A stretch of 64,000 bases of DNA from Platynereis dumerilii (lineage: Eukaryota; Annelida; Polychaeta; Phyllodocida; Nereididae), in the NCBI GenBank assembly GCA_026936325.1, contig JAPTHN010000003.1, positions 40,688,011 to 40,752,010 on the forward strand. Reading direction: 5' to 3'. The notes beneath the pieces were generated by a model. The model had not been told where the DNA came from. It made no database searches and was given only the letters and a program-made list of their open reading frames with translations. A program made the position numbers and the translations under genes. Position 1 is the first letter of the stretch. Every line of letters starts with the position of its first letter. Below are positions 11,613 through 23,507 of the stretch, piece by piece.

Positions 11613-14372
11613 TTTTTTATTTTTTATTTTTTTTATTCAATATTCATACAATTATTGAAATTTTACAACAATAACAGGTCTGTAAAACAATATCATTCAG
11701 AAAGCTTACTTCTCACAAGGAACAAAGATTCCTTGTACTTTTCAAATTTTGCTTGATTTTTACAAATCGACAGTATTTTCAGCATATAAGCAAGTTCATG
11801 TCTATACCAACAGAAAACATTTTCAATGCTAATATTCTTTTGTTCATATTTGAAAATATTTATTTTCTTCCATAATATGTGACGGCCAAGCGATATCAAT
11901 AAGCTAACAACAAATTTAAGATCCATCTTGACATCACCAATAATGTGTCCAATCATTACATGTTCATTATTTAACTCAAAATCTGGTAGAAGCACTTTGC
12001 AGGCAATTTCAATTCTTTTCCAAAATCGTTCCACACCTGGACAGAGACAGAGTAAATGTTCTAGGTTTTCAATTTCATCACATATATACAACATTTTCCA
12101 TTTGACAATTTCATGAGGCTTAGCCTCTTCTCTGTACACACAATACCATGGAAGATTTTCCAATTAAAATCTCTTTTAACTTTCCTGTAAGCGGCCAGTT
12201 ACATATATTCAATTGGAAATAAGCATTCCAATTAATGATGATTATATTATTAATGATGTATGTACAATAATTTTCCCAATAAACAGCGCTTTACATTTTC
12301 ACCTTCTTTTTCCTCATGAAGAGATTGTATATCTCTTTGCTGGTTAATGGGCCTAACTGTTGGGTTTTTCCTGAGTCATGCAACTCAATTTCAATATTCA
12401 ATATTTCTGTCAATGACATTTCATCAACCCTGATCACAGTGTGATAGACCTGTATTTTAATTTTTCCAATCATCTGGAATACTACACTTCAACTTCGAAA
12501 TTTCAAAAAACAAGCCAGGGTTTAAAGTGAATGCATGCCTTATTTTTATAGCCAATCCTCCGTTTGGTTTTATGATTTGACTTATTGTTCTTAAACCTAC
12601 TTTCGACCAATGTCTAAATTCAAGAGGTTTTCCTCTGAATCTAAGACCATCATTACACCATACTATTTCATCCATTAACTTAAAAATCCCTGCTGTTCGA
12701 GAGAATTCATGAAAACTTTGTATGCATTTCTTGTAAAAATTTGGTACTTTCAGTGACTGGAATAAATTGCCAGAGTCAGTTGTTTTTAAAATAAAGTTAT
12801 GAATATGAAATGAATCATCACATGATTTTAGAATTTTAAGGGGGATGATTTTCCAATGTTCAGTGGGATTGCCATCAAGTACTCTCAACATAAATTTAAT
12901 CCGTTTTGTCTTATTATCGTTTTCATAGCTACATGTTTTTCAAGTTTGCAATTTGCTTCATTCCAAAACTGATGTCAGAGATTAAGTTGAATTATTTTGT
13001 TTATTACAAGCACAGATTTCAGGAAACTGACAAAGTGCATTGACAGATGAATGTTTCACTTGTTTAGCTTGCTCTGGCTGAAAGATGCTTCAATAAACTA
13101 TAACTGAACCAAACAGACACTCAGCTTAGACATGCGTTGTTTGTTGTGGTTGTACACATATATAGTAACATTACCTGGCAGTTTTACATTCCTTTGTCAA
13201 AAACTGTGATGTCAAACTTGAACTCATATGTCACAGTTTGAAGATTAGACCAATCACATTGACAGATACCCGATGATGTCACCGTTTAACTGCAAAACGA
13301 AATTTTCAAAAAAACACATAGCTATGAAAACGATAATAATAGTTGTTCGAGGTCAAACATACCTAGACCGCCACTTTTCTTTGGTATGCAGCATATTTCA
13401 CGCCTAACTAATGGTTTACCCCGCCACAAGAAGTCAAAAAGTGCCTTTTCAATCCTTTTCAACACACTACTGTTCATTTCGCACATTTCTAAGTTAAAAA
13501 GAATTGATGACAGCCCTATACTTTTTGCTACATAGACTTTCCCCAGGAATGATAAGTGTCTAGATTTCCATAATGACAACAGCCTTTCAAGTTTGTCTAT
13601 TTTATCATGCCATATGATATTTTGACCAACAGCTTTGCCTACATATATGCCAAGCACTTTTTCGGGTCCCAAAGTCATTTGTATATCATCTCTGCATTTT
13701 AAATTATTTTCATTGAGTACCAATGCTTTACATTTTTTTTGCATTCAATCTTGCTCCAGAAAATAGACCATATTGTTCTATCTTTAGGAATCATATTATG
13801 ATTATTAAGATAAATTGCAATATCGTCTACAAACTGACTTATTTTTACTTCTACCACATTTTCTGCGGAATCCACAATTTCTATGCCCTTTATGTCATTG
13901 TCACGTCTTATATTCTCAGCAAGAGGCTCGGCTTGTACTATATATAATAGGGCTGAAAGGGCATCCCCTTGTCGTATGCCTCGAGTTATATCAAAATGAG
14001 AAAACATGTAACCATTTGTCAGCACTGAGCTTTTTGGGCATTTATACATAGTCTTAATCAATTTAATGAAGTTTGGACCAAAACCAAAATTTTCTAAAAC
14101 TTGGTAAAGCCTATTCCATTCGACACGGTCGAAGGCTTTCTCCTGGTCAAGCAGGAGGATAATCGAATCATCGTCTTTCTCGTTAATTATATCTTGTATT
14201 AAACATATGTTCTTCCCTATATATTGACCTGGGATGCATCCCTGCTGGTCAACATGTATAATATTATGTAATACCAGCTTCTATCGCTCAGCCAACATTT
14301 TTGATATGATTTTCATATTCACATTTTGCAGGGAGATAGGACTCCAATTTTTTAAATCTCGCCTTTCCCCGT
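11613..14372 (-). mobile_element. 5'-truncated LINE (L1/Tx1-like) with reverse transcriptase
   Basis: Read on the - strand, the translation gives successive RT pieces: QQGCIPGQYIGKNI and LLLDQEKAFDRVEW (motif A, ~14090-14260), GIRQGDALSALLYIVQAEPL (motif B, ~13920-13990), FVDDIAIYL (motif C, ~13800), then the thumb-like WKSRHLSFLGKVYVAKSIGL and FLWRGKP. Past the MITE at 12914 come the C-terminal segments 12891-12457 and 12163-11693; the latter ends in a zinc-knuckle-like region (CDEIENLEHLLCLCPGVERFW). An A-rich tail (T-rich on +) lies at 11605-11650. The 5' part (endonuclease) is missing, and frameshifts split the frame. The motif pattern fits the L1/Tx1 group. It is inactive. Confidence 0.85.
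12914..13336. mobile_element. 423-bp MITE inserted in the LINE
   Basis: The ends TTATCGTTTTCATAGCT and AGCTATGAAAACGATAA are perfect inverted repeats, flanked by TA on both sides (12912-12913 and 13337-13338). It interrupts the LINE reading frame after DLEQLL. The interior has words such as AACTGTGATGTCA in both orientations, shared with the 23587-24406 element. No coding frame. Confidence 0.85.
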
Positions 14373-14490
14373 CTTTTTATATCAATCTGCCCAGAAAGAA
14401 TTTATTTATTTCACCAAAACTGAGCAAGAAATTATTTATTTAAAAAAACTCCAAGCCCCTTAGATATTAAATGGTCTCCCCCTTATTCCA
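14373..14490 (-). repeat. fragment of repeat family R2
   Basis: Matches the right end of a family also seen at 28822-29100 and 31800-32045 (landmark GAGCAAGAAATTATTTATTT). Its outer edge, read on the - strand (GGGGGAGACCATTTAATA), mirrors the left edge of the 31800 copy (GGGGGTGACCATTTAATG), so the family has terminal inverted repeats. Confidence 0.6.
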
Positions 14491-14574
14491 AAAAGATTCA
14501 TCACAGGAAGCTGCAAAGAGCATGAGACAGTTGGTGCAAGTCTATTTTGGGCGTTTCTTGCACTATTTTATTTA

Positions 14575-15205
14575 TTTTATTTATTTATTTCATTTCACCT
14601 CCACAAAGGGAGAAAAAAATACAAATAATACACATTTAAAAAGAGATAATACACAAAAATCATATGATTTATGTACATTTTAGAAATAAACATTATAATT
14701 GTGACAGTTTAGATAGCTGTTGTTAAAAGATGCACTAAAAAATGTTCATCAGAATATGGTTTTACAAAATTTTCATGAAAAAGTAACATTTTTAAAGAAT
14801 CAACATGACCATCAAATGAATTAGTGCTATTTCTTATAGGAGGATTTAATAATAAAGATATGACTGATTCACCCCTCATTAAAACTCTTGACAATAATGT
14901 ACCTGGTAAAATTTCATTACATAATAGAAAACGTGACACATAATACAAAAGTAAATTTCTACATGGGCTCTCTACCTGCCCTATCCTGTGAAGCAGATTG
15001 GTACAATTTCTATGAACTATATCACTAACTTTATTCAAGCCCATCGCTTGTAACAATTGTGTATTATGAGACCTTTTGCTAAGACCTAAACATTGCTTCA
15101 TAAGTTGACCTTGAACAGAGTCCATTTTATCAATGTCATTTGAATTCAGATGAACACAATCTGAACCATAAACAAGAGAAGGTTGACATATATGTTTATA
15201 CAAAT
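14575..15205 (-). mobile_element. LINE 3' fragment (C-terminal part)
   Basis: An open frame of 164 codons on the - strand (15203-14709) contains YGSDCVHLNSNDIDKMDSVQ and QLLQAMGLNKVSDIV. This resembles the region after the RT domain in I/CR1-type non-LTR elements. It is followed by a simple ATTT-rich tail at 14565-14590. The RT and endonuclease parts are missing, so it is a 5'-truncated dead copy. The clade is uncertain. Confidence 0.6.
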
Positions 15206-15309
15206 GTGCTTTAACATCAGTTGACTATGTCGCTTGGTCTTTTAAAATTGCATACCATGCATCATGCATCCATTGGTGTGTGCCTGTGTGGTCAACTAGG
15301 CGATTGCCG

Positions 15310-15590
15310 ACCAGGCAACACTATTGTAGCTTTTCAGGATAAGGGAACTAAGGTGACTACTAAGAATGTCCCCTTAAATGCTTATGTTATGATTTCTGTA
15401 ATGCATTACATAATAATCACACTGCAGGTTTGCTCAAGCGAAACATATGTTTGCACACATATTCAGTAAGAGTACAAAAAAAATTTGCATAAAATGGTTC
15501 GATTACCCCCACTAAGCCGTAATGGACACAAGTTCTTAGTAGCCAGCTAAGTTCCCTTATCCTGAAAAACTTCAGTACGCTACCAACTAG
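15310..15590. repeat. inverted repeat (hairpin)
   Basis: The left arm TTCAGGATAAGGGAACTAAG continues to CTACTAAGAATGTCC. The right arm is its near complement (GGACACAAGTTCTTAGTAG, then AAGTTCCCTTATCCTGAA). It is probably a fold-back element, and the words GTCGC and ACTAGGCGA near both sides may belong to it. Confidence 0.6.
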
Positions 15591-15607
15591 GCTACACAAA
15601 ATTTTCA

Positions 15608-15725
15608 TATCACTTATCACTTCCATCCAGACAACAGATACTTCCATCCAGGTGACAAAGTACTTCCTTCCAGCGACAAACACTTCCAACCAGACGACAA
15701 GCTTTTTACTAGGCGACAAACACTT
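15608..15725. repeat. short minisatellite, ~21-bp unit x5
   Basis: Imperfect repeats of CTTCCATCCAGGTGACAAAG, the unit varying at the GTGAC/GCGAC/ACGAC position. It lies about 250 bp upstream of the neuropeptide exon. Confidence 0.65.
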
Positions 15726-15996
15726 TTTATTCCCTGGACATGTTTTCAGCCTCGTTGACTGGTAATCTCATCGATTCACTGCCAATAGTTTACACAATAA
15801 CATCTGGTATTTTGTCATATGGTTTGCGGACAAAAATTAACATCTGATTAACCTTATAATATAACCTTATAATATTTTCCTCTGGCCCTGAGAGGCTTAT
15901 GAGAGGTACTTTTTTGTGTATCCTTAAAAATCAAATAGTAAAACTTACCTTTGTCTTTCTGTCTTTCAGCTTGATGAGCCACCTGGTATTTCAAAG

Positions 15997-16235
15997 ATGA
16001 ACCTGTTGTTTATGTGGTCAACACTAGTGGCGCTGTTGTTAAGCGCCAATTTAATAATCTCTTACCCACTGACTTTTACTGGTCCCTTTGAAGAGGACGG
16101 ACTAAGATTAAAAAGAGATCCAAGTTTTATTTCATCAGGTCCTCCTGTGCGACCGTCGTCGTTTAAATCTCCTGAAGAACTCATGGAATATCTCCAGAAA
16201 GTCAGAGCATACTATAATGTCATGTCGAGACCAAG
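15997..16235 (+). CDS. neuropeptide F/Y precursor, coding exon 1
   Basis: 239 bp encoding residues 1-79 and two bases of Arg80. The donor is AG|GTAAGT. It holds the signal peptide, the KR cleavage site and nearly all of the mature peptide. Confidence 0.93.
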
Positions 16236-18771
16236 GTAAGTGCCTTGTAATTGCAACCAAAATATTATATCATACTAACCACCATTTAGCACTTTGTGAT
16301 TATGTTGGGTTCACGCCTGCTCTGGTCATGCCACCTGTTGGACTGCAGCTTGAAATATCCTTTGGCTCATTGCCGTCTTCTCCTCCAGTCCTAATTAGCC
16401 TTCAAAAAAGCCTAAATGTGGAAAGTAAAGAGTTAGTTATCCACAACAGGTTGACAAATAAGCATAAAGCCAATAATGGAACAATTTATCTCATTCCACA
16501 AAAATTAAACGATTTAACGTCTGTGATTCGAGATAGCTTTCTCAAAATAGAATTGTGTGTCACATTACCCGGTCGGTGTGCTGGAGACGGTAGTGAAGAA
16601 ATATAAGAGAATTTATTTGTTTACTATACTATAAGTGCCAATATGTTGTATATGAATCTATCTTTGCCCTGGGGAATGCACCAGCCAATGAGACGACCTA
16701 AGTAGCTCGATTGTTATGCTGGCTGAAACGGTCGTTTGGATTGGTTGCGATTTATTTGGTTTCTGCTGACTTAGCTTCAGGACAACTGACCTATAATTCT
16801 AAGGTCTAAATTTGGAAATTGGGACAGCCAGGTGGGGTGACTCACATGAAGGCAAATATTTCACCGAAGACACAAACAAAGCAATTCCCATGGCAATGGA
16901 ATTGGGATTATACCTGGGAACACTTCATGGGCTAATAAGTCTCACTATGCTGCCTCTGCCGGAATCTTTTTTGGGTCCTTGGAATTCATTCCAAGACCAC
17001 TGTCGTCAGATGTATTTCCTGTCAACAGGCAAAGTTGGTGTATAGGCCTAAACAAAAACGTTTCACAGACAAAATGATAACCCAAACTGATGTGCCCTTG
17101 TGATAAGAATGGTACTGAGCTTCTCAGAGCTTTACAGTGTATTAAATAATTGAATTTCATTTACATGTAACATATTTCTTCACACAAAAACTGGTTCTGA
17201 ATATTTGACTGGGCTGCCCTCTTGAGAATATTGACAGCATACCACATTACATTAAAGACAAAATTAAGTAATTTTATTAAAAATCTAATTATGGTTTATT
17301 TAGTTTTGATAAATATTTGTATTGGAATTTTATGTCAAAGTGTTTGAAGTCAAGTGCCGATTCTTGTTCAATAAATAAAAAATAAAATGTTTTCATATAA
17401 ATAACAGAAGAAGGTGTAGTTTTAACATGTAATTTTATCTTTCCTTTCTGATACAAAACTAAATAGAAAATTAAAGCGGTACAAATTATTTTTTTTCATT
17501 CAGAGTGCCTACCACAGTCTATGTAGTGACTGGATGATTGGGGCTTTAAATTCTGATTTATGTACAGTGTACACTGAAAAAAAAAGTTTGTGTAAAAGAG
17601 ATAAAATGAACGTTAACTGGTGTCCGTCCAAAATTTTGTGTATATCAGACAAGATTTTTATATGAAATATACAAGGAATTTGTCAATCCTGATCTATTTT
17701 TTGTGTGATTTTGTCAATGAAATGTCAAAAATACATATACGTCTTGTTTGAATTTATTTATACACAAAATTTTGGACGGACACCAGCTAATGTTCATTTT
17801 GTCTTTCACACAAACCTTTTTTCAGGTACCTGCATTGTAAGACCCTGTGTTGTAAGTTCAGTAAGACCTACTTGCCTTATGTGATCCCCTTCCTGCTGCA
17901 CTAAGTAGTAGATTTATTTTTAGTAAATTTTGAACCCCTTGAGAGACCGCACCTCCTCGAGAGACCGTTTCATGACTGCAAAAGGGGCGGTCTTACAACG
18001 CAGAGACCACCTTTCTTGGATAGGCTAGTTAGGAGAGCAAGACCGTTAAAATCGCATTTCAAATCAAAATCCTAGCTAAAAATTGAACATAAAAATGCTA
18101 TAAGCAGTCACAGGAGAGTTTGCATATATTTTTTTGATACTTTTTTAGTCAAATTTCATATACTAGCTGTTTTTGCACAATAAATGTGAGATGAACGATC
18201 AACTTTAAATCAGATGAAAAATGGTTATAAATGTGACTCATCTAAAATCATATTGAATCATTTACACACTAACTAGTAGTACCATGCCATTAACTGCCGA
18301 TAAGCAGTATCAGACATTAGTTTACTTCACCTGAAATTTTTGTTTATGACACGTATTGAATGAAGTATGTGCTCAAAATAGTTGAGGTTTTCTCTACGGT
18401 ACAGCTTGCTTCATACATCAGCCAAAAAATTCATGAAATTTTTTTTCAGTTAGCCATCTATTTGCCCTGATATTCACAAAATATTGATATGGTCCAATCT
18501 TTCATCCGCCACAGTGGGTTACGGATGCTGCAAGTAGTGTTGGAGTGATTGGTTGGACTTCGCCCGACAAAGTGATCCACCACATCCAGAACTTTTGAGC
18601 TTTTTAAAAACACACCATTGCTGTGTGTTGGGATTTCATGTGACAGACTCACCCCAAACTACAAGGTGTTTTACATGTAATACTTTTTCAATATTTTATA
18701 TATCTTACCTTTTCAGATTTGGCAAGAGGACAATAGCAGAGTGGTATGAAGGCATGGACCACAAAAGATGA
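15997..18771 (+). CDS. neuropeptide F/Y-type precursor (97 aa, two coding exons)
   Basis: Coding exons are 15997-16235 and 18717-18771. The start is the first ATG after a splice acceptor and opens a signal peptide (about residues 1-22, MNLLFMWSTLVALLLSANLI). A dibasic KR (39-40) releases a 41-residue peptide (41-81) with the family pattern: PPVRP, then SPEELMEYLQKVRAYYNVM, ending SRPRF. Gly82 gives the C-terminal amide and KR (83-84) the cut. A 13-residue tail ends at the TGA. The phase-2 intron splits the Arg codon of RPRF, as in NPY and NPF genes of many animals. The product should be a secreted amidated peptide acting on NPY/NPF-type G-protein-coupled receptors in feeding or related control. 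RPRF-amide is the protostome-like ending; chordate NPY ends in RY-amide. Both splice sites and the phase fit exactly. It is intact and has no operon-like neighbours. Confidence 0.93.
17572..17825. mobile_element. fold-back MITE in the neuropeptide intron
   Basis: 254 bp almost fully self-complementary: it begins CACTGAAAAAAAAAGTTTGT and the last third mirrors the first. Both arms hold TGGTGTCCGTCCAAAATTTT or its complement. GTAC occurs at both sides and may be the target duplication. Non-coding. Confidence 0.75.
18717..18771 (+). CDS. neuropeptide F/Y precursor, coding exon 2
   Basis: 55 bp after the acceptor CTTTTCAG. It completes Arg80 and encodes FGKR, a short acidic tail and the TGA stop. 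On its own it is too short to be noticed; the match of phase and of RPRF-GKR identifies it. Confidence 0.92.
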
Positions 18772-18893
18772 AGCCATGGAACATATCCACAAAGATGCAC
18801 AGAACATGGTCTCGATGATCTTCATATGTGATATCAAGATTACTGCCAATTTCAAACAAGCTTCTTATTGAAATGTTACTTCGGAAAAAAAAA

Positions 18894-19195
18894 ACTCATT
18901 TCTAATTTTGCAATTATCACATTATTTTTATATGATATTTCTATCCCTTTTCACCTTTTTTGTTGTTAAATCTCAAACTGAGACATTTCTAATTTTGCAA
19001 TTATCACATTATTTTTATGATATTTCTATCCCTTTTCACCTTTTTTGTTAAATCTCAAACTGACTCATTTCTAATTTTGCAATTATCACATTATTTTTAT
19101 GATATTTCTATCCCTTTTCACCTTTTTTGTTAAATCTCAAACTGACTCATTTCTAATTTTGCAATTATCACATTATTTTTATGATATTTCTATCT
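18894..19195 (+). repeat. minisatellite, ~82-87 bp unit x3.6, in the neuropeptide 3' region
   Basis: A unit starting TTTCTAATTTTGCAATTATC recurs with starts near 18898, 18986, 19068 and 19149. The later units are almost identical, which suggests recent expansion. It lies between the stop codon (18771) and the AATAAA at 19336, so it is probably transcribed. Confidence 0.85.
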
Positions 19196-19394
19196 CTAAA
19201 CTCTAAGTGCCCTAAATTAATTTTTTTTAAAGATGTCATTTGTGCTTTATCAAAAATCAATACTTCCACACAATAAGTCAAATCTTAAGTTTTAAATCTG
19301 TACAAATGCTACCCAAAATATTTTAACAAGATGTCAATAAAGACAGCAAAACAGCCTGATAGGTTGGTTTCAAGACCTTTGTTTCTTAATTTAT

Positions 19395-19620
19395 ACCATA
19401 TGACACCTCTGTCAGCCAATCACACGCTCAAATGCCAGTATTTCAGGGCGATAATTCCTATATCTTTTTTTCCAACTTATTGTCTCATGTTTGACTGCTT
19501 GTCTCATGATATATATAAGTTATTCAACATGGGGTCTGGTATATGTATGTGTTTATCACATCCGCACTATAGCCCTCAGGTGATAATTCACATATCCCCT
19601 CTCCCATGGTGAATAACCGA
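19395..19620 (-). repeat. diverged relative of the 4-6 kb repeat
   Basis: TTTATACCAT followed by GCCAATCACA resembles the right edge of the 4-6 kb repeat read on the - strand. AGCCCTCAGGTGATAATTCA resembles its central palindrome. The match is patchy, so the relation is tentative. Confidence 0.3.
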
Positions 19621-19854
19621 TGCATATTGACTTTTTATTACATCACAAAGATTCTACACTTCCTAGAAGAAAATAGCTTCTGACTTTTCATTTGATTTAA
19701 AATGTGGTTACTTACCAGCACTAATGCATCGCTACCTGCAATATTTTCCCTCTCAGTGATAAACTCTTATTGGAAATATTTCTTCAGGCTTGCTGACTCC
19801 ACTTCTTGAAAAAAAAGGTCTTGCATATTTGGTAAAAATTTATTTGCACTCGTA

Positions 19855-20275
19855 TGCGAGTCTGAACAAACATTGGGGTTAAAAAAATAGACCGAAACAT
19901 CGCTTAGCGCAGTGATGTAGAGGAAGGTCAGACGACCTTTTTGTATAAAACAAACAAATCTGTTAGGATTTTTTTTTAGATATAGCAGTTTTAATTATTT
20001 TATGTATCACACCCTATTCTTAGCAAGTATTCTCTATCAAAAGCGCTCAAAATTGCCAATTTGTCTTGTTAGATAATATCTAAGATAGAGACATTTATAC
20101 AGAAGTAGAAATATGCTGTCATTATTACAGTAGAAAGTATGTACCGCTCCATCTAGGCTGACAAGTTGTGATAAACCTATAACAAAAACATTTCCAGATT
20201 AGCTAGAGGTTTGTAAAAACATGAAATATGTAGTTTTGCCAGCTGGTGTTAAATTTCATCATTCTGGTGAATCAT
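19855..20275 (+). mobile_element. one-armed copy of the CACAGYGAGC element family
   Basis: The left part (TGAACAAACATTGGGGTTAA, then TGATGTAGAGGAAGGTCAGA) and the inner part (TCACACCCTATTCTTAGCA, GATAAACCTATAACA) match 29455-29860 in the same order. The right arm is absent or too diverged to see. Confidence 0.6.
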
Positions 20276-20438
20276 TTCAGCAGAAAGGGCCTCTTCTCAT
20301 TGTAACTGGTTTTGTTGGGGTTTTGTACATTTTATCATACATTTTGCCACTGCGAATAAAACATTTCATGAAGATGTAAAAGGATAGACAAAGTCAAGTA
20401 AATTTTCAGACAACACATCAATATAACAATTGTAAGTA

Positions 20439-20720
20439 CGAGGGGTGTCCGAAATGTTCTGACCATTTTTTTGGCAGACCTTTCTATTTGAAGTAGCTGA
20501 ATAAAATTTTCACAGAATTTATTTCATCGAATTTGAAAATATGGTATCTAATACCTATTGAAAGTGCTTTATTGTTGCCATGGAAACAAAACGTCAGTGC
20601 ACCCAGCGCAGCTCTTTTAAAAAAATATAAATTCAAGTGTCTAGGCTCGTAAATTATCATAGGATTTACTGTTAATATGCAATGGATGATCAAGAAAAAT
20701 ATTATTTGGCAGGCTGACAG
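20439..20720. mobile_element. left end of a mariner-type element, rest not found
   Basis: GAGGGGTGTCCGAAATGTTC follows TA and has the look of a mariner terminal repeat. No complementary end and no transposase frame was found nearby. The right limit is arbitrary. Confidence 0.35.
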
Positions 20721-21714
20721 TATCGCAAGGTTTTTCTCCTAAATTTAAAGCCACCATGAATCATAACAACCAATATGCTGAACCAATGTCCGAGGTCCTC
20801 GAAACTGTGCTCTCCTAAACTGTGGAATTTCGGTGTAGACGTGGCTCAATCCCAGAGAACTAGACTGAGATTAGGACAGAGAACTTCAGAAATGTAATAG
20901 ATCCCAGAAAGCTCTGCTTTATGAGGTCTAAAAATTTCCGTTTCCGTGATGGTCATTTTTTCACTTTTTTTAGAATGGAATTTGCCCATTTAACTGGGAC
21001 TGAGCCAGGTGGCCACATCATCATTTCTTGTTACGAGTAGGCTAGTGACATCTATGCAAATTTTCATGGCCATACCTGAATTAGAAGTTAGTTTTTAAGC
21101 TGCATTAGAAGGTGTGCGTTTTTAAGTTTGAGCAGTGTATTCCAAGCTTGGATAACAGAGAATCTGTCAGAGATGTTAGATTGGCTTTATGAGTGCATAA
21201 CACAATTCACAGAAATGACTTTTAGCTATTACATGACGGATAATGACATACAAGTTAACACATAGTTGATCAATCATGACGAAAGCTGAATAACAGAAAC
21301 TTTTGCAAGACTTACAAAAATGTAACAGTGTTGGAAGTTTCCTGACAACATGAATTTTGATACCTGGGTCAAAATTTGAAAACCTCGAAATTTCAGCTGA
21401 AAATTTTTTTTTAATTTTTCGGTCCAGAAATGCCTTTTAAAGTTGGCATTGGGTAGGTCAAACAATCAGCTATCACTGCACTTTGATGTCCAAGGGTCCC
21501 AATGCACTGCTGATCTTTACTGAGGTGATAAATACAGCTGTGATGTTTTTTGACTGTCATTAAAATCACACTTATAAATGAAAAATCCTGATCACTTCGG
21601 GCTAAATAATCAATTACCAATGATTAGGCAGGTGACTCGCATATTTTGGTCCAAGTTCCAGGTCTCTAGCACCAATTCTTTTAGAGATAATGGATTTTGC
21701 TCAATTAAATACCG
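20721..21714. other. no gene recognised
   Basis: No supported exon or named repeat. A short phrase near 20870-20930 (GAACTTCAGAAATGTAATAG with TGAGGTCTAAAA) recurs near 31580-31640, so an old dispersed repeat is present. Confidence 0.4.
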
Positions 21715-22598
21715 AATATGTGCGTCATTAGCATCATGCCTATAACTTGAAATCCACACCACTTAGAGCTGAAGAATGTATTACCGACGTATGGGAAATT
21801 GGCTATTCTGCACACATTGAGCTATATCTTAGGTCTCTATGACCAATACTTATTGAGATAGAACATTTTCCTGAATGACAAATTTACAAACAAAAACAAC
21901 AATACTCTTTTCACCAATAGTTTGGATTCTGAATAACAAAAAAGATCTCCACAACTCCCTCTAGTGCCCAATGTCTTTGCTGAACCATATTTCAGATACT
22001 AGACACTGGTAAAATATCACTGGCACCCCATATTTGATTAGTAATCTCAGAGAAGCATCAAACTTCATACTAAGCATGTCAGATGCTAGGAAAATGCAAA
22101 AATGTTATGTAATATTCTGCTTAAACTTTAATTGATAATACATATTCAACCAATTTCAACCCCAGTCACCTGCATTAAAATTTTAGTGAGGTAAAGGCAA
22201 TAAGCCATTTTTGACATGATGCTAATGACAGCGCGATGCTAATGATAATTAAGGCAAAAATCTTTGCAGGGACCAGTGCAAAGCTGGCTGTCTGACAACT
22301 TGTGCATGCAATGACCTCATTAACACCAGAAACATGTTCACAGTTATTTTGGTTCAGAAATATGCATTCAAAATAGAGCAGGAAGGCGTTTGCTAATGAC
22401 AAATTGAGATAGGACAACTGACATGCCAACAGAAATACTCTTTATTTTGGTTTACATAAATGATACAGAGCTACAGATAGTTCAGTTATTTTCTTGGGTT
22501 CTCAGACAATGTCAGACACAAGGTTTTCTCACAGAATGTGTGTCCCTTTTAATATTTATTAAGAAACAAATCCAGTGTGATGCTAATGACGCAATATT
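21715..22598. mobile_element. TIR element with iterated GATGCTAATGACG words
   Basis: The ends AATATGTGCGTCATTAGCAT and TGATGCTAATGACGCAATAT are inverted repeats. The word TGATGCTAATGAC also occurs at 22217-22230, 22234-22247 (one base off) and 22391-22401 (partial). No coding frame of note. Its organisation matches the other word-bearing elements in the window. Confidence 0.6.
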
Positions 22599-23374
22599 GG
22601 AGACATTGACACTACAACCTCCTGCTCTTTTACAGAATATTATATCAGCTATTGGTAACTAGATTTTAGAAGACTGCCAGTCAAGTCTCCATGTATGGAA
22701 GAGTTTAATTTAATCAGGATCCTGTACTCGTTTTTGTGATGCGATCTTTCAAAGAAAATGTTGGTGGAGACAGGCCATTTTCAGGGGGGTTGGTCACATC
22801 AATGCAATTTTTTGGTGGGATAAAACTATTCTGCCACATTTTTTTTGTGTTATAAATTTTGCTAATATCCTTGTCTATGACAAATGACAACAAGAGATCC
22901 TCCATGTGCCTTCCTGCCATCATGAATTATTGTTAAACACCGGAGACAAGAATTTCAGACTTACCAAATTTTGACCCACCTCCCAGAGGCAGTCAAACTT
23001 GAAGAAAAAAAATTGTGACAACTTGCCCCGGGCTCCCCTATTCTACATATTTTTGACATCTTGTATATTTTACGCAACTTGCTTTTTTTTTGTTAACTTG
23101 ATTATTGTTTTAACTGACTTTATGGTGTCACTCTCAGTCATCAAATGATTGCGTGAGATCTTAAATTCTTAATCAAGGCCAATTGATAACAAAAAGGTCG
23201 CATATGTACGTCATTATATTTGCAAAATTAGCCTGGGAACCAACAGGTTTTTGCATTCGCACATTCAATTGAAAAATAAGACGTCAGTTATTAATCAAAT
23301 ATATAACACTGCTCATTGTGATTCTGCAATTGACTACACGGATATACCATTCACTTCAAAACAATTCCTTCAAC

Positions 23375-23507
23375 ATGAGAATGAGCCGGATATCAAGAAG
23401 TGTAAAACTCGTCTGCCTGGTGTTTTCAACTTCCTGCCTTCTCTATTACTTTCACGAAAGTTACATCAACTCAGAGAAAAGAAGTCCAACTCAAATTTTA
23501 TCAGCAG
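23375..23507 (+). CDS. UST-like sulfotransferase, exon 1
   Basis: Encodes the cytoplasmic tail (MRMSRISRS), the signal anchor and the start of the stem. It ends in phase 1 at donor GCAG|GTGGGT. Confidence 0.85.

Larger units (their letters stand above)
15970..19360 (+). other. neuropeptide Y/F gene, visible transcript region
   Basis: A polypyrimidine tract and AG at 15968-15969 give a likely acceptor 27 bp before the start codon, so a 5' UTR exon should lie upstream. The coding part has one intron (16236-18716). The 3' region holds a minisatellite (18894-19195) and an AATAAA at 19336-19341, the first good polyadenylation signal after the stop. No promoter could be placed. Confidence 0.6.

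Noticed and set aside
16217-16606. 129-codon frame starting in the neuropeptide exon
   Set aside because: It reads the wrong frame and runs through the GT donor into the intron.
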